Source: Gammaproteobacteria bacterium | GTDB taxonomy: Bacteria; Pseudomonadota; Gammaproteobacteria; Burkholderiales; Sulfuricellaceae | Direction: 5' to 3' | Assembly: GCA_018823025.1 (NCBI GenBank) | Contig: JAHJJI010000104.1 | Span: forward strand, 1 to 64,000 | DNA: 64,000 nucleotides | Shown here: positions 55,434-63,327 of the stretch, one piece after another | Numbering within the stretch: position 1 is the stretch's first letter | Layout: each line of letters begins with the position of its first letter | The notes under the pieces: model-generated | Seen by the model: only the letters and a program-made list of their open reading frames with translations | What the model was told of the DNA's origin: nothing | The model's database searches: none | Translations under genes and position numbers: made by a program

Positions 55434-56992
55434 CGTCTCCGGCGCCCCGGCTTTTGTTGTTCTCTGGCTGTCATCACCTTGCTCACGATCCAGCTCACCC
55501 CCAGCAGCAGCGCAAGCAGCCCAAGCACCGGAAAATTTCCGAACCGGACATACGGTGTTGCCCCGGCAAAACCCTGAGCCTCGCCATCCAGCCGGGCGGT
55601 GGTAAATTCCGGCGCGCGCTTCAGCACTTCGCCGCGCTGGTTGATGATGGCGGTGATGCCGGTATTGGTGGCGCGCAACATGTAGCGACCGGCCTCCAGC
55701 GCGCGCATCTGGGAAATCTGCAGGTGCTGCCAGGGCGCAACCGTATCGCCAAACCAGGCGTCATTACTGACATTGACCAGCAGCGTTGCGGCCGGCAGCT
55801 GGTTGATCAGCTCCTCGCCGAACACGTCTTCGTAACAGATCGCCATCGCCACCTTCTGGCCAGCTACCTGCAACGGTGGCTGAATAGTCTCGCCGCGCGT
55901 GAAGTCCGACAGCGGGATATGAAGCACATTAACAATCCAGCCGAACAGCGGTTTGAACGGGATGAATTCACCGAATGGCACCAGATGGACTTTGCGATAA
56001 ACCTGCACCGGCGAACTGCCGAGACTCAAGACGCTGTTGAAATATTTTCCGCTCTCGGTGCGCTCAGGCACGCCCACCAGCACGTCGCCACCCAGCTCGT
56101 GCGCATGGCTGGACAGCATTTCCAGGTAGCTCAACGAAAGGTCGTGCAGAAACATCGGCAACGCCGTTTCCGGCAGCACGATCAGGCGCCCCGAGCTCGC
56201 CAGCGTCATCGCCATGTAGGTGTCGAGAGTGGTCTTGGCCTTGTCTTCGCGCCACTTCATCTCCTGCGGAATATTGCCTTGCAGCAGGCTGACCGTAACT
56301 GGCGCGCCCAGCGGTTTGACCCATTCGACCTGCTTCAGCGCAAACCCCGCCAGCGCCAGCACCAGGATGATGATCGCCGGAAAAACCATGCCCGCCTTGC
56401 CGCGGCGTTGCAACCGGACATCCGCCACCAGTGCCAGCGCACCAGCAAACATGACAGAGGCAAGCGACACCCCATATACCCCGAACAGCGGCGCAAAGCC
56501 TGACAACGGGCTGGCTACAGCCTGTGAGTAACCCATCGCCAGCCAGGGAAAGCCGGTAAAAAGCCAGCCCCTGACCCACTCCATCAACACCCATAGCGCC
56601 GGAATCAGCAACAGGGCGCGGCGCCGGGTCAGGCCACCGGGGCCGGCCTGCAGCAAGCCTGCTGCGGCCGGGAACAGGGATAGTACCAGGCAGAACAAAA
56701 AGGTCGCCACTACCGCCAGCAGCATCGGCATGCCGCCGAACTCGTGGATGCTGACGTACACCCAGCTCACCCCGGCGCCGAAGAAACCCAGCCCGAAAGC
56801 GAAACCGGTGTAGGCCGCGGCCCTGCGCGACGAAGCCCGCGACCAGAGCAGGAACAGTGCAGTCAGCGTGAGGAGCGGCAGGAAGAACAGGGAGGACGGG
56901 GCGAAGCCGGAAACGGTGATTGCCCCAATTATCAGGGCAACAGACATCTGGACAGGCAGGGAGCTGAAAAAGGCAGGGGTGGGTTTCGTCAT
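55430..56992 (-). CDS. lnt: apolipoprotein N-acyltransferase
   Basis: Adds the third acyl chain to lipoproteins, so that they reach the outer membrane (such as MltA). The 520-residue protein has about seven membrane helices in the N-terminal 220 residues and a nitrilase-fold catalytic domain. The triad fits E in LIVLPETALPMF, K in YRKVHLVPFGEFIP and C in VAMAICYEDVFGE. Length is normal. It lies 3 bases after the integron integrase gene on the same strand. Confidence 0.95.
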   Translation of the reverse strand: MTKPTPAFFSSLPVQMSVALIIGAITVSGFAPSSLFFLPLLTLTALFLLWSRASSRRAAAYTGFAFGLGFFGAGVSWVYVSIHEFGGMPMLLAVVATFLFCLVLSLFPAAAGLLQAGPGGLTRRRALLLIPALWVLMEWVRGWLFTGFPWLAMGYSQAVASPLSGFAPLFGVYGVSLASVMFAGALALVADVRLQRRGKAGMVFPAIIILVLALAGFALKQVEWVKPLGAPVTVSLLQGNIPQEMKWREDKAKTTLDTYMAMTLASSGRLIVLPETALPMFLHDLSLSYLEMLSSHAHELGGDVLVGVPERTESGKYFNSVLSLGSSPVQVYRKVHLVPFGEFIPFKPLFGWIVNVLHIPLSDFTRGETIQPPLQVAGQKVAMAICYEDVFGEELINQLPAATLLVNVSNDAWFGDTVAPWQHLQISQMRALEAGRYMLRATNTGITAIINQRGEVLKRAPEFTTARLDGEAQGFAGATPYVRFGNFPVLGLLALLLGVSWIVSKVMTAREQQKPGRRRR

Positions 56993-56995
56993 CCT

Positions 56996-57970
56996 TTATG
57001 CCATATCCAGCGGGCTCTTCACGCCCTTGCCGCCACGATTCAAAACATGGGTATAGATCATGGTCGTACTGACATCCTTGTGCCCCAACAGCTCCTGCAC
57101 CGTGCGGATGTCATAACCGGCCTGCAGCAAATGGGTTGCGAAACTGTGACGCAAGGTATGCGGGGTAGCGGGCTTGATTATCCCCGCACCCCGAACTGCC
57201 GCACGCATCGCCCGCTGCACGCCCTTCTCATCCACATGGTGCCGCCGCATCACACCGGAACGCGGATCGACTGACAACCTGGAAGAGGGAAACACATATT
57301 GCCACCCCCACTCCCTCCCGGCATTCGGATACTTGCGGTCCAGCGCATAGGGCAAATACACCTCGCCATAGCCTGCCTCCAGGTCTTGCTGATGCAAGGC
57401 TCTGACCTGCTCCAGATGCGCCTGCAACGGCTCCACCTGTGAGGTGGGGAGCATCGTCACCCTGTCTTTGAATCCCTTGCCTTCACGAATAACGATCTCG
57501 CACCGGGAAAATTCAACATCTTTTACCCGCAGCCGCACACACTCCATCAGACGCATGCCGCAGCCATATAACAACCGCCCCATCAAGCCATAAGTGCCGC
57601 TCATTTTCGCCAACACCGCTTTCGTTTCTTCCGGAGTCAGCACCACCGGCAGCCGCTTCGGGGCCTTGGCCTGCTCCACGTTCTCCAGCCAGGGCAGATC
57701 AACGCCCAGCACCTCGCGATACAAAAACAAAAGCGCGCTCTTTGCCTGATTTTGGGTCGAAGCCGACACCTTGCCCTTCACGGCAAGATGGGTAAGAAAT
57801 GCTTCCAGCTCAGCCTTCCCCATTTGCTTTGGATGCCGTTTATCATGAAACCAGATAAACCGTTTTACCCAATCAACATAAACTTCTTCAGTTCGTATAC
57901 TATAGTGCTTGAGACGAATCCGATCGCGTAACTGATCAAGCAATCGAGGCTGTGGGGCGCCATCCGTCAT
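56996..57970 (-). CDS. intI: integron integrase
   Basis: Tyrosine recombinase that moves cassettes at attI and attC sites. The 324-residue protein has the SAM-like N-terminal core-binding domain (about 8-95) and the catalytic domain with R140, H271, R274, H297 and the nucleophile Y306. The extra patch specific to integron integrases, [20 protein letters not shown] (about 209-228), is intact. All catalytic residues are present, so it is probably active. It is divergent from the cassettes, as in class 1 integrons. Confidence 0.96.
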   Translation of the reverse strand: MTDGAPQPRLLDQLRDRIRLKHYSIRTEEVYVDWVKRFIWFHDKRHPKQMGKAELEAFLTHLAVKGKVSASTQNQAKSALLFLYREVLGVDLPWLENVEQAKAPKRLPVVLTPEETKAVLAKMSGTYGLMGRLLYGCGMRLMECVRLRVKDVEFSRCEIVIREGKGFKDRVTMLPTSQVEPLQAHLEQVRALHQQDLEAGYGEVYLPYALDRKYPNAGREWGWQYVFPSSRLSVDPRSGVMRRHHVDEKGVQRAMRAAVRGAGIIKPATPHTLRHSFATHLLQAGYDIRTVQELLGHKDVSTTMIYTHVLNRGGKGVKSPLDMA

Positions 57971-58122
57971 AAGGTGTGTTTTCCGGAAATTTTAGGGTGT
58001 ACTAAAAGATGACTATAAATAATGTCGATTGATTTTTCAATGATTTTTTGTTTATCACACCACACAAGACCCCAGATGGCCCTTTATAAAGCGCCTTTTA
58101 GGGTGTCTACTTCTAGTTATGC
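57971..58122 (+). other. probable attI region
   Basis: Lies between intI and the first cassette. A direct repeat TTTTAGGGTGT(C)TACT occurs at 57990-58003 and 58097-58112; the second copy is next to GTTATGC (58116-58122), the best core site. These could be integrase-binding repeats. The region should also hold the cassette promoter, which I cannot place with confidence. Confidence 0.55.
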
Positions 58123-58147
58123 ACCTTCTAAAGCAATGAGGAATTCT

Positions 58148-58756
58148 ATGCCCCTTAAAAGAAACCGGCTTCTCATAGTTCTATTTTTCGTCCTGTTCGG
58201 GAGTGCCGCGAACGCCGAAACCAGTGCTGACATTAAAGAGCGTTTGAAATCCTGCGACCCTAAGGTAGCAATTTCCGCCGCTGACGAAGTAACCAAAGGC
58301 AAGGACCACTTGCAAGAGCCTGCGCTGTTACTGAAAGCCGCATCGACTTTTTATCAATTCGGTAGAAAAGATGACGCGGTGTTCTGGTATTTCGCAGGTC
58401 ACTTACGTACTCGACAACAAATGGCAGTCGATAATGGCCGTGGGCGCGATGGATTTATCGAGGCACTAAGCATTGGCCAGCACATCTCTGTCTACGCGCA
58501 AAGTGATGCGGAACGCCTAGACACCATCCTGGTTCAAGTACTTGAGTGGGACGCCAGGACGACCAATATATATAAAGCAAAGGCCACAACAGACCATTTG
58601 AAAAAAGAAATAGACAAGCTATACGCTGAATATGTCGCTTTAAAGACCAGGCTTTCCACAGATAAGTCGTTCATTGAAAACCAAAATAAAAACGCTGCGA
58701 TTCAAATGAATCGCGTGTACGAAGAACAATTTGGTTTGCGTTGCCGTAAGAATTGA
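58148..58756 (+). CDS. cassette 1: exported protein of unknown function
   Basis: A 202-residue protein with a signal peptide (MPLKRNRLLIVLFFVLFGSAANA), then a helical, charged mature part with no family that I recognise. It resembles short tetratricopeptide-like or helical repeat proteins (LLLKAASTFYQFGRKDDAVFWYFAGHL). The ATG at 58148 follows GAGGAATTCT; an earlier in-frame start at 58022 would cross attI. AT content is higher than in the core genome, fitting horizontal origin. Confidence 0.75.
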   Translation: MPLKRNRLLIVLFFVLFGSAANAETSADIKERLKSCDPKVAISAADEVTKGKDHLQEPALLLKAASTFYQFGRKDDAVFWYFAGHLRTRQQMAVDNGRGRDGFIEALSIGQHISVYAQSDAERLDTILVQVLEWDARTTNIYKAKATTDHLKKEIDKLYAEYVALKTRLSTDKSFIENQNKNAAIQMNRVYEEQFGLRCRKN

Positions 58757-58849
58757 CCAACCCCTTGTGCCTACTGAAGGATGGCTTACCACCTCCACCT
58801 GTGGTTTCGAATCTTCAAGAAGATACTCATCCAGAGATTACCAAATGGC

Positions 58850-58927
58850 ACATAACATGACGCTCAACCTCGCTCCCTTCGGTCGCTGGACGGCGCTAAA
58901 GCGCCGCCGGTTAGCTCTACGTTAGGG
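58850..58927 (+). other. attC site 1
   Basis: It runs from ACATAAC to the core GTTAGGG. Inner arms GCTCAAC and GGTTAGC pair, with a hairpin of GGCGCTAAAGCGCC inside. About 78 bases. Confidence 0.8.
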
Positions 58928-58934
58928 GCAGAAA

Positions 58935-59456
58935 TTGGGGCTCAAGTCAGACAATACAGAGATCAAGCTCATTGGTTATGGGCTTGGCGGAGTATTAGTT
59001 TTTGGAATTGTCTTGGGCGTTGAACTCTTCAATGGCCCACCCCCTATCATCACTAGTCTCCGGCCATTTTCTGGCCAGCTAATCGAGCAACATATATCGC
59101 AGGACAGAAACAGGATCTTTGCTGATATACGGATCAGAAATGGCACACAGGACGTAATCTTGTTCCAGCAGGTATCAAAGAAGCTTTCTGGTGATATTCA
59201 GAAATTGCCATCGGGCATGACTGTTACAGCATTGATAGTGCCGAAGGATTTTATCGACAGCAGAACAGGGCTGATCCGTCATTCAATGTGGCAACTAGCC
59301 ATCAACGAACAAGAGATGTTTTCTTATGAAGAAATCACTCAATTCATCAACAACCAAACTACACGTTGGCGAACATTCGCATATTGGTCAGGTGCACTTG
59401 CGATTGCCTGCTTCATCGCGGCGGGGCTTAGGAGGCTACGGCATGTACGCCCCTAA
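58935..59456 (+). CDS. cassette 2: membrane protein of unknown function
   Basis: A 173-residue protein with an N-terminal membrane helix (about residues 13-31), a soluble middle part (LRPFSGQLIEQHISQD, then KLPSGMTVTALIVPKDF) and a C-terminal helix (about 146-165) with a basic end. No ATG is near; TTG at 58935 is the likely start, with no clear ribosome site. The stop lies inside attC 2. No family recognised. Confidence 0.65.
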   Translation: MGLKSDNTEIKLIGYGLGGVLVFGIVLGVELFNGPPPIITSLRPFSGQLIEQHISQDRNRIFADIRIRNGTQDVILFQQVSKKLSGDIQKLPSGMTVTALIVPKDFIDSRTGLIRHSMWQLAINEQEMFSYEEITQFINNQTTRWRTFAYWSGALAIACFIAAGLRRLRHVRP

Positions 59457-59522
59457 CATTCCGCTCCAGAGGGACGCTTCGCCGGCAAGCCGGCTTCGCG
59501 CCCCTGAGCTAGCACGTTAGGC
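59451..59522 (+). other. attC site 2
   Basis: From CCCTAAC to the core GTTAGGC, 72 bases, with strong internal symmetry around GCCGGCAAGCCGGC. The stop codon of cassette 2 is in its first repeat. Confidence 0.88.
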
Positions 59523-59527
59523 GCTAC

Positions 59528-59863
59528 ATGAAACGCTTTACTGTGCAAAAAGGGTTGATGTTAGCTTCTATCGTGGTTTGGTCGGTACTCCTCAGCAGCA
59601 TCGCAATTAATGCGCTTTGGGTGCCCACCTTCGAGGAGGTCGGCCACCTCCAGAGAGGCTGTGATAGAACAGACGCATTGTGGTTCTATGTAGAGTGCTC
59701 GGGGTTCATGTTTTCTGGAGTCGTGGCATATTTTCTTACGCTTCCTTATTTATTGTGGCTTGGCCCAACGCTGTTGCTCTTTAATCCATTCGTCGCTATT
59801 CCATTGTGGTTCTTTCTCATATTTCCTGGGTATTATGTTTGGTCCAAGCGGCACCGCACCTAA
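59528..59863 (+). CDS. cassette 3: small membrane protein
   Basis: A 111-residue protein with two or three membrane helices (about residues 10-30, 57-75 and 83-103) and a short loop that has two cysteines (GCDRTDALWFYVECSG). No family recognised. The start ATG lies five bases after the attC 2 core, so the cassette has nearly no leader. The stop codon is inside attC 3. Confidence 0.7.
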   Translation: MKRFTVQKGLMLASIVVWSVLLSSIAINALWVPTFEEVGHLQRGCDRTDALWFYVECSGFMFSGVVAYFLTLPYLLWLGPTLLLFNPFVAIPLWFFLIFPGYYVWSKRHRT

Positions 59864-59980
59864 CCCGGCAGTCGAGCGGGACTGGCCGAAAGCGGCGCTG
59901 TTGATGGCCTGTGGCAATCTGAACATTCCGGGCTCCGGCCATGTTTTGTGGTCGGCCAGCCCCTCACTTCTACGTTAGAA
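59858..59980 (+). other. attC site 3
   Basis: From ACCTAAC to the core GTTAGAA, 123 bases, the longest of the array. It contains GGCCG symmetric blocks near both ends. Confidence 0.82.
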
Positions 59981-59982
59981 GT

Positions 59983-60369
59983 ATGAACGACACCAACATG
60001 ACATGCCCCACTTGTGGCGGAAATCTAAAAACAAAGAAAACGTTGCGCTTCTCCGTCAGCGATCTATTGGGCGTAATAGTGGTAGGCATTTTTCTCGCAG
60101 CAGCTCTTGCTCTTGCTGCATATGCACTTGGTCCATGGGGTACAGGTTTTGCCATCGTTATTATCGTTCTTGCTGGCTTAATAGTTCGCTCTGGTGGCTG
60201 GAAAGAACTTGGCAAGCCCACCCTTCAGTCAGGTGTTTTCACGCCAGGATGGATAATTGGTGGTTTACTATTCATCTTATGGGCATTGGGTCGTTTCTTC
60301 TTTTGGTTTGAAATACGCTCATCTCAGGTCTGTTCTCAATGCGGCTATAAAAAATATGACCCAGAGTAG
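59983..60369 (+). CDS. cassette 4: zinc-ribbon membrane protein
   Basis: A 128-residue protein with a CPTCGG pair near the N-terminus and a CSQCGYKK pair near the C-terminus, which could join in one zinc ribbon, and three membrane helices in between (about 30-50, 52-70, 88-108). It may be a small membrane sensor; no function is known. The ATG at 59983 lies two bases after the attC 3 core. Confidence 0.72.
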   Translation: MNDTNMTCPTCGGNLKTKKTLRFSVSDLLGVIVVGIFLAAALALAAYALGPWGTGFAIVIIVLAGLIVRSGGWKELGKPTLQSGVFTPGWIIGGLLFILWALGRFFFWFEIRSSQVCSQCGYKKYDPE

Positions 60370-60378
60370 TCCATATAC

Positions 60379-60474
60379 TTCTAACACTACGGTCGAGAGG
60401 GACGCTCCGCAAGCGGGGCGGGCTTCGCCCATTTTCGCCCCGCCCGCTCCGCGCCCCTCACCTTCACGTTGTGC
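60379..60474 (+). other. attC site 4
   Basis: From TTCTAAC to the core GTTGTGC, 96 bases, with a GC-rich palindromic centre (GGGGCGGGC and GCCCGCCCC-like arms). The core has a T where a purine is usual. Confidence 0.75.
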
Positions 60475-60494
60475 CTCTTTAGTAGGGACTTCCC

Positions 60495-61415
60495 ATGCAA
60501 GATGAAACCATGTCGCTGCGTGATGGAAGAACCCTTGGCTTTTCCGACTATGGGCAACCAACCGCTACTCCAATACTGCTCTTCCACGGAACGCCCGGTT
60601 CACGCATATGTGGTCTGGAAGACTGGTCTCTACTGGATCAGTATGAAATACGGGTCATCGCCCCGGAACGTCCCGGGTATGGCCTCTCTGATCCGAATCC
60701 GGGCCGAAAGATAATTGACTGGGCTGGCGATATGGCTGAATTGGCCGATCATCTCGGACTGGACAAGTTTCATATTGCCGGCGAGTCGGGTGGGGGTCCT
60801 TATGTTCTGGCATGCGCGGTTCAGATGCCGACCCGAGTTTTGTCTGCAACATTGATAGGTAGCGCCTGCCCGCCAGAAGTTGTTCGATTGTCCAAGGCGA
60901 TGGCATTTGGCAATCGGATGGGGTTCTATTTGGCGAGGTATGCCCCCCTATTAATGAAGTTGGCGTCTGCAATGTTCGCCAACGCTGTTCGGAAACATCC
61001 CGACAATGTAATGCAGCGACTAATATCTCAACTCAGCGAGTGGGATAGAAATGTATTGGAACAATCGGGGGAACGAAAGCGCAGCCTACTCATATCGCAT
61101 TTCAAAGAGGCTTTCCGTCAAGGCAACTATGGCCATTTTTCTGACTCGTTACTGATCGCGCGTCACTGGGGGTTTGATTTGAGTGAGGTTAAGATTCCCG
61201 TGTTTATGTGGCATGGGGAAACAGACAATTTGATGCCGATGACTTCCGCCAAGGAGTTTTCCAGATTAATTCCTGGTTGTGAGTGTCATTTTGTTCCAGG
61301 GGCTGGGCATTTTCTTCTCGAAAGTGAAGATGTCGGGTCGAAGATCGTCGAGAGACTGCTTACTGTCAATGCCCAACAAGGCGCTCCAGCCGACGCCAGA
61401 AAGCGGCGCGGCTAA
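60495..61415 (+). CDS. cassette 5: alpha/beta hydrolase
   Basis: A 306-residue alpha/beta hydrolase. The oxyanion region is LLFHGTPGSR, the nucleophile elbow GESGGGPYVLA (S near residue 98), the acid in HGETDNLMPM and the histidine in GAGHFLLES. Substrate unknown; the group includes esterases and haloperoxidase-like enzymes. The last 15 residues are encoded inside attC 5, so they came with the recombination site rather than with the enzyme fold. The start at 60495 or MSLRDG at 60510 is possible. Confidence 0.85.
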   Translation: MQDETMSLRDGRTLGFSDYGQPTATPILLFHGTPGSRICGLEDWSLLDQYEIRVIAPERPGYGLSDPNPGRKIIDWAGDMAELADHLGLDKFHIAGESGGGPYVLACAVQMPTRVLSATLIGSACPPEVVRLSKAMAFGNRMGFYLARYAPLLMKLASAMFANAVRKHPDNVMQRLISQLSEWDRNVLEQSGERKRSLLISHFKEAFRQGNYGHFSDSLLIARHWGFDLSEVKIPVFMWHGETDNLMPMTSAKEFSRLIPGCECHFVPGAGHFLLESEDVGSKIVERLLTVNAQQGAPADARKRRG

Positions 61416-61429
61416 GCTTTACGTTAGAC
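61371..61429 (+). other. attC site 5
   Basis: From GCCCAAC to the core GTTAGAC, 59 bases, the compact classical type. Inner arms AAGGCGC and GGCGCGGCTAAGC pair around a short loop. The hydrolase stop TAA lies within it. Confidence 0.9.
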
Positions 61430-61437
61430 CGCATGTG

Positions 61438-61941
61438 ATGCATCAGCTTCCTATTTCACAGACTCGCCAAGCGTTAGGCCTACTCGGTTGGCTGCTGCTA
61501 ACGTTCGCCGCAGCTGCTGTCGGAGGGTTTGCATCGGCAAGCGCGGGGGCGTTCTATGGAGAGCTTGTTCGGCCTTCATGGGCACCCCCGGGCTGGCTGT
61601 TTGCTCCAGTCTGGTCAGTTCTGTACGTGCTCATGGGCATATCTGCATGGCTGGTTTGGCGAGTGCACGGCTTTGCGGGCGCCAAGAGTGCGCTGCTTGT
61701 CTTTGTCTTCCAGTTGGCCGCTAATGCCCTATGGACCTGGTTGTTCTTTGTCTGGCGTCAGGGTGGCCTGGCCTTCGCCGAGATACTTCTGCTTTGGGCC
61801 CTTATCGCTGCAACCATTGGCCTGTTCTGGCGAGTCAGCAGGCTTTCGGCAGCGTTGCTCTTTCCGTATCTGGCGTGGGTGTCTTTCGCATCGGCGCTCA
61901 CGTTGTCTATGTGGCGGCTTAACCCCGGGCCTCTCGGGTGA
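61438..61941 (+). CDS. cassette 6: TspO/MBR family protein
   Basis: A 167-residue membrane protein with five helices. The TspO signature is clear: the loop RPSWAPPGWLFAPVWSVLYVLMGISAW and the later ANALWTWLFF and YLAWVSFASALTLSMWRLN. TspO binds tetrapyrroles and responds to stress or oxygen in other bacteria. ATG at 61438 (or GTG at 61435) lies nine bases after the attC 5 core without a ribosome site. It is unusual cargo for an integron. Confidence 0.9.
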   Translation: MHQLPISQTRQALGLLGWLLLTFAAAAVGGFASASAGAFYGELVRPSWAPPGWLFAPVWSVLYVLMGISAWLVWRVHGFAGAKSALLVFVFQLAANALWTWLFFVWRQGGLAFAEILLLWALIAATIGLFWRVSRLSAALLFPYLAWVSFASALTLSMWRLNPGPLG

Positions 61942-61957
61942 ACTCCAACAAAATTCG

Positions 61958-62020
61958 GTCTAAGCCTTTGGTCAACCGAACCTGCCGCAAGCGGCAGTCC
62001 GGTTACCTCGAACGTTAGAC
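61958..62020 (+). other. attC site 6
   Basis: From GTCTAAG to the core GTTAGAC, 63 bases. The arms GTCTAA and TTAGAC are complementary, as are GGTCAACCG and CGGTTACC with one bulge. The centre is GCCGCAAGCGGC. Confidence 0.88.
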
Positions 62021-62074
62021 ATCTACAGCAACGCACCCTAACATCCCCCAGTAAAGAAGAGAAAGAAGAACACT

Positions 62075-62586
62075 ATGAATCCGAAGCTCAAACTCAGGAG
62101 CGAAACTGATGCCGATGTAAGCGCAATATCCGAGGTGACAGTGGCTGCATTTAAGACCTTGGAGATCAGTAATCACATGAGCAGTTCATCATCGCGGCGC
62201 TGCGCGCTGCCAAGGCTCTCACGGTATCGCTCGTCGCAGAAGTAGATGGCCGTGTGATTGGACACATTGCCTTCTCTCCCGTAACCATTTCGGACGGCAC
62301 TCGAAACTGGTACGGCCTAGGGCCTGTTTCGGTGTTGCCGGAATACCAACGGCAGGGCATAGGCAAAGCGCTGATACAGGAAGGGCTGTCACGGTTAAAA
62401 GAGATGAATGCTCAAGGATGTTGTCTTGTCGGACATCCGGATTACTACAGGAAGTTTGGATTCAAAAACATGCCGGGCCTTGTACTTGAGGGAGTGCCAC
62501 AAGAGGTCTTTTTCGCTCAGTCATTCGATGGGCATACCCCGCAGGGCGCCGTCACTTTCCACGAAGGATTCAAGGCCGATGGCTAA
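62075..62586 (+). pseudogene. cassette 7: YhbS-like GNAT acetyltransferase, frameshifted
   Basis: The first frame encodes MNPKLKLRSETDADVSA to LEISNH, then a second frame continues EQFIIAALRAAKALT to GFKADG. Together they match a complete YhbS-type N-acetyltransferase, with the acetyl-CoA site VLPEYQRQGIGKALI. A single missing base near 62176-62182 breaks the frame; the first frame ends at a TAG near 62239. Sequencing error, true decay or a shift in translation are all possible. The stop lies in attC 7. Confidence 0.82.
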
Positions 62587-62647
62587 CCCTGCAATTCACC
62601 GGACCTGCGCACAAAACCGCGCAGGCCGGTGAATTCAAACGTTGGAA
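62581..62647 (+). other. attC site 7
   Basis: From GGCTAAC to the core GTTGGAA, 67 bases. AATTCACCGG and CCGGTGAATT are perfect ten-base arms, with GCGC arms within. Confidence 0.85.
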
Positions 62648-62669
62648 TCTTGTTGGCTTGCATAGCCAC

Positions 62670-62698
62670 TTGACTAAACGTACGCAATACCGTACTTT
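62670..62698 (+). promoter_or_regulatory. promoter of the cassette 8 toxin-antitoxin pair
   Basis: TTGACT (62670-62675), a 17-base spacer and TACTTT (62693-62698). The inverted repeat GTACG and CGTAC (62680-62695) lies between the hexamers, a good site for repression by the antitoxin. Confidence 0.6.
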
Positions 62699-62721
62699 TT
62701 ACTTCTTTGAAGGAGTACGAA

Positions 62722-62964
62722 ATGAACACACTTACCGCCAGCGAAGCTCGTGCAAATCTGTACCGGCTCATAGATCAAACAGTGGAGTCTCATGAGCCAA
62801 TCATCATTTCTGGAAAACGCGGCAATGCCGTGCTGCTCTCCGCAGAAGATTGGAGCGCAATTCAAGAAACCTTGTACCTTCTGGCCGTGCCTGGCATGCG
62901 CGAGTCCATAAAGACAGGGATGGCTGAGCCCATCGCAAAAAGCTCGAAAGAACTTAAGTGGTAA
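62722..62964 (+). CDS. cassette 8: YefM/Phd family antitoxin
   Basis: An 80-residue antitoxin with the Phd/YefM N-terminal domain (TASEARANLYRLIDQTVES, then PIIISGKRGNAVLLSAEDW) and a C-terminal toxin-binding tail (MRESIKTGMAEPIAKS). The ATG at 62722 has a strong AAGGAG site. It overlaps the toxin gene by seven bases. It has its own promoter, rare among cassettes. Confidence 0.92.
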   Translation: MNTLTASEARANLYRLIDQTVESHEPIIISGKRGNAVLLSAEDWSAIQETLYLLAVPGMRESIKTGMAEPIAKSSKELKW

Positions 62965-63224
62965 GTTGGGAAGTTGTTTACGCCAAGCAAGCAATGAAAG
63001 ATGCAAAGAAGCTTACTGCAAGTGGTCTTAAGCCAAAGGCGCAAGAACTGCTCGCAGTTCTTGCCATCGACCCATTTCAGAATCCACCGCCCTTCGAGAA
63101 GTTGGTCGGTGATCTTGCCGGCGCATACTCTCGCCGCATCAATATTCAGCACCGCATTGTGTACGAAGTCTTTACCAAAGAGAGAACGGTTCGCGTCTTG
63201 CGTATGTGGACGCACTATGAGTAA
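62958..63224 (+). CDS. cassette 8: YoeB/Txe-like RNase toxin
   Basis: An 88-residue toxin of the RelE/YoeB fold, probably a ribosome-dependent mRNase. The family motif FEKLVGDLAGAYSRRINIQHRIVYEV is complete, and the C-terminal VRVLRMWTHYE carries the catalytic histidine-tyrosine pair of YoeB (H, Y near residues 86 and 87). GTG start at 62958. It follows the antitoxin gene, and attC 8 starts after its stop. Confidence 0.93.
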   Translation: MVSWEVVYAKQAMKDAKKLTASGLKPKAQELLAVLAIDPFQNPPPFEKLVGDLAGAYSRRINIQHRIVYEVFTKERTVRVLRMWTHYE

Positions 63225-63230
63225 GCAGAG

Positions 63231-63299
63231 GCCCAACCCATCCATCAACACGGACTGGCGCGATAATGCCGCGCCAGCCGGTTACGTCAAACATTGGGC
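63231..63299 (+). other. attC site 8
   Basis: From GCCCAAC to ATTGGGC, 69 bases. The outer arms pair (GCCCAA and TTGGGC), as do CTGGCGCG and CGCGCCAG. The first core base is A in place of the invariant G. Confidence 0.82.
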
Positions 63300-63327
63300 G
63301 CCCTGATGCACTGCCTGAAGGAATGAA

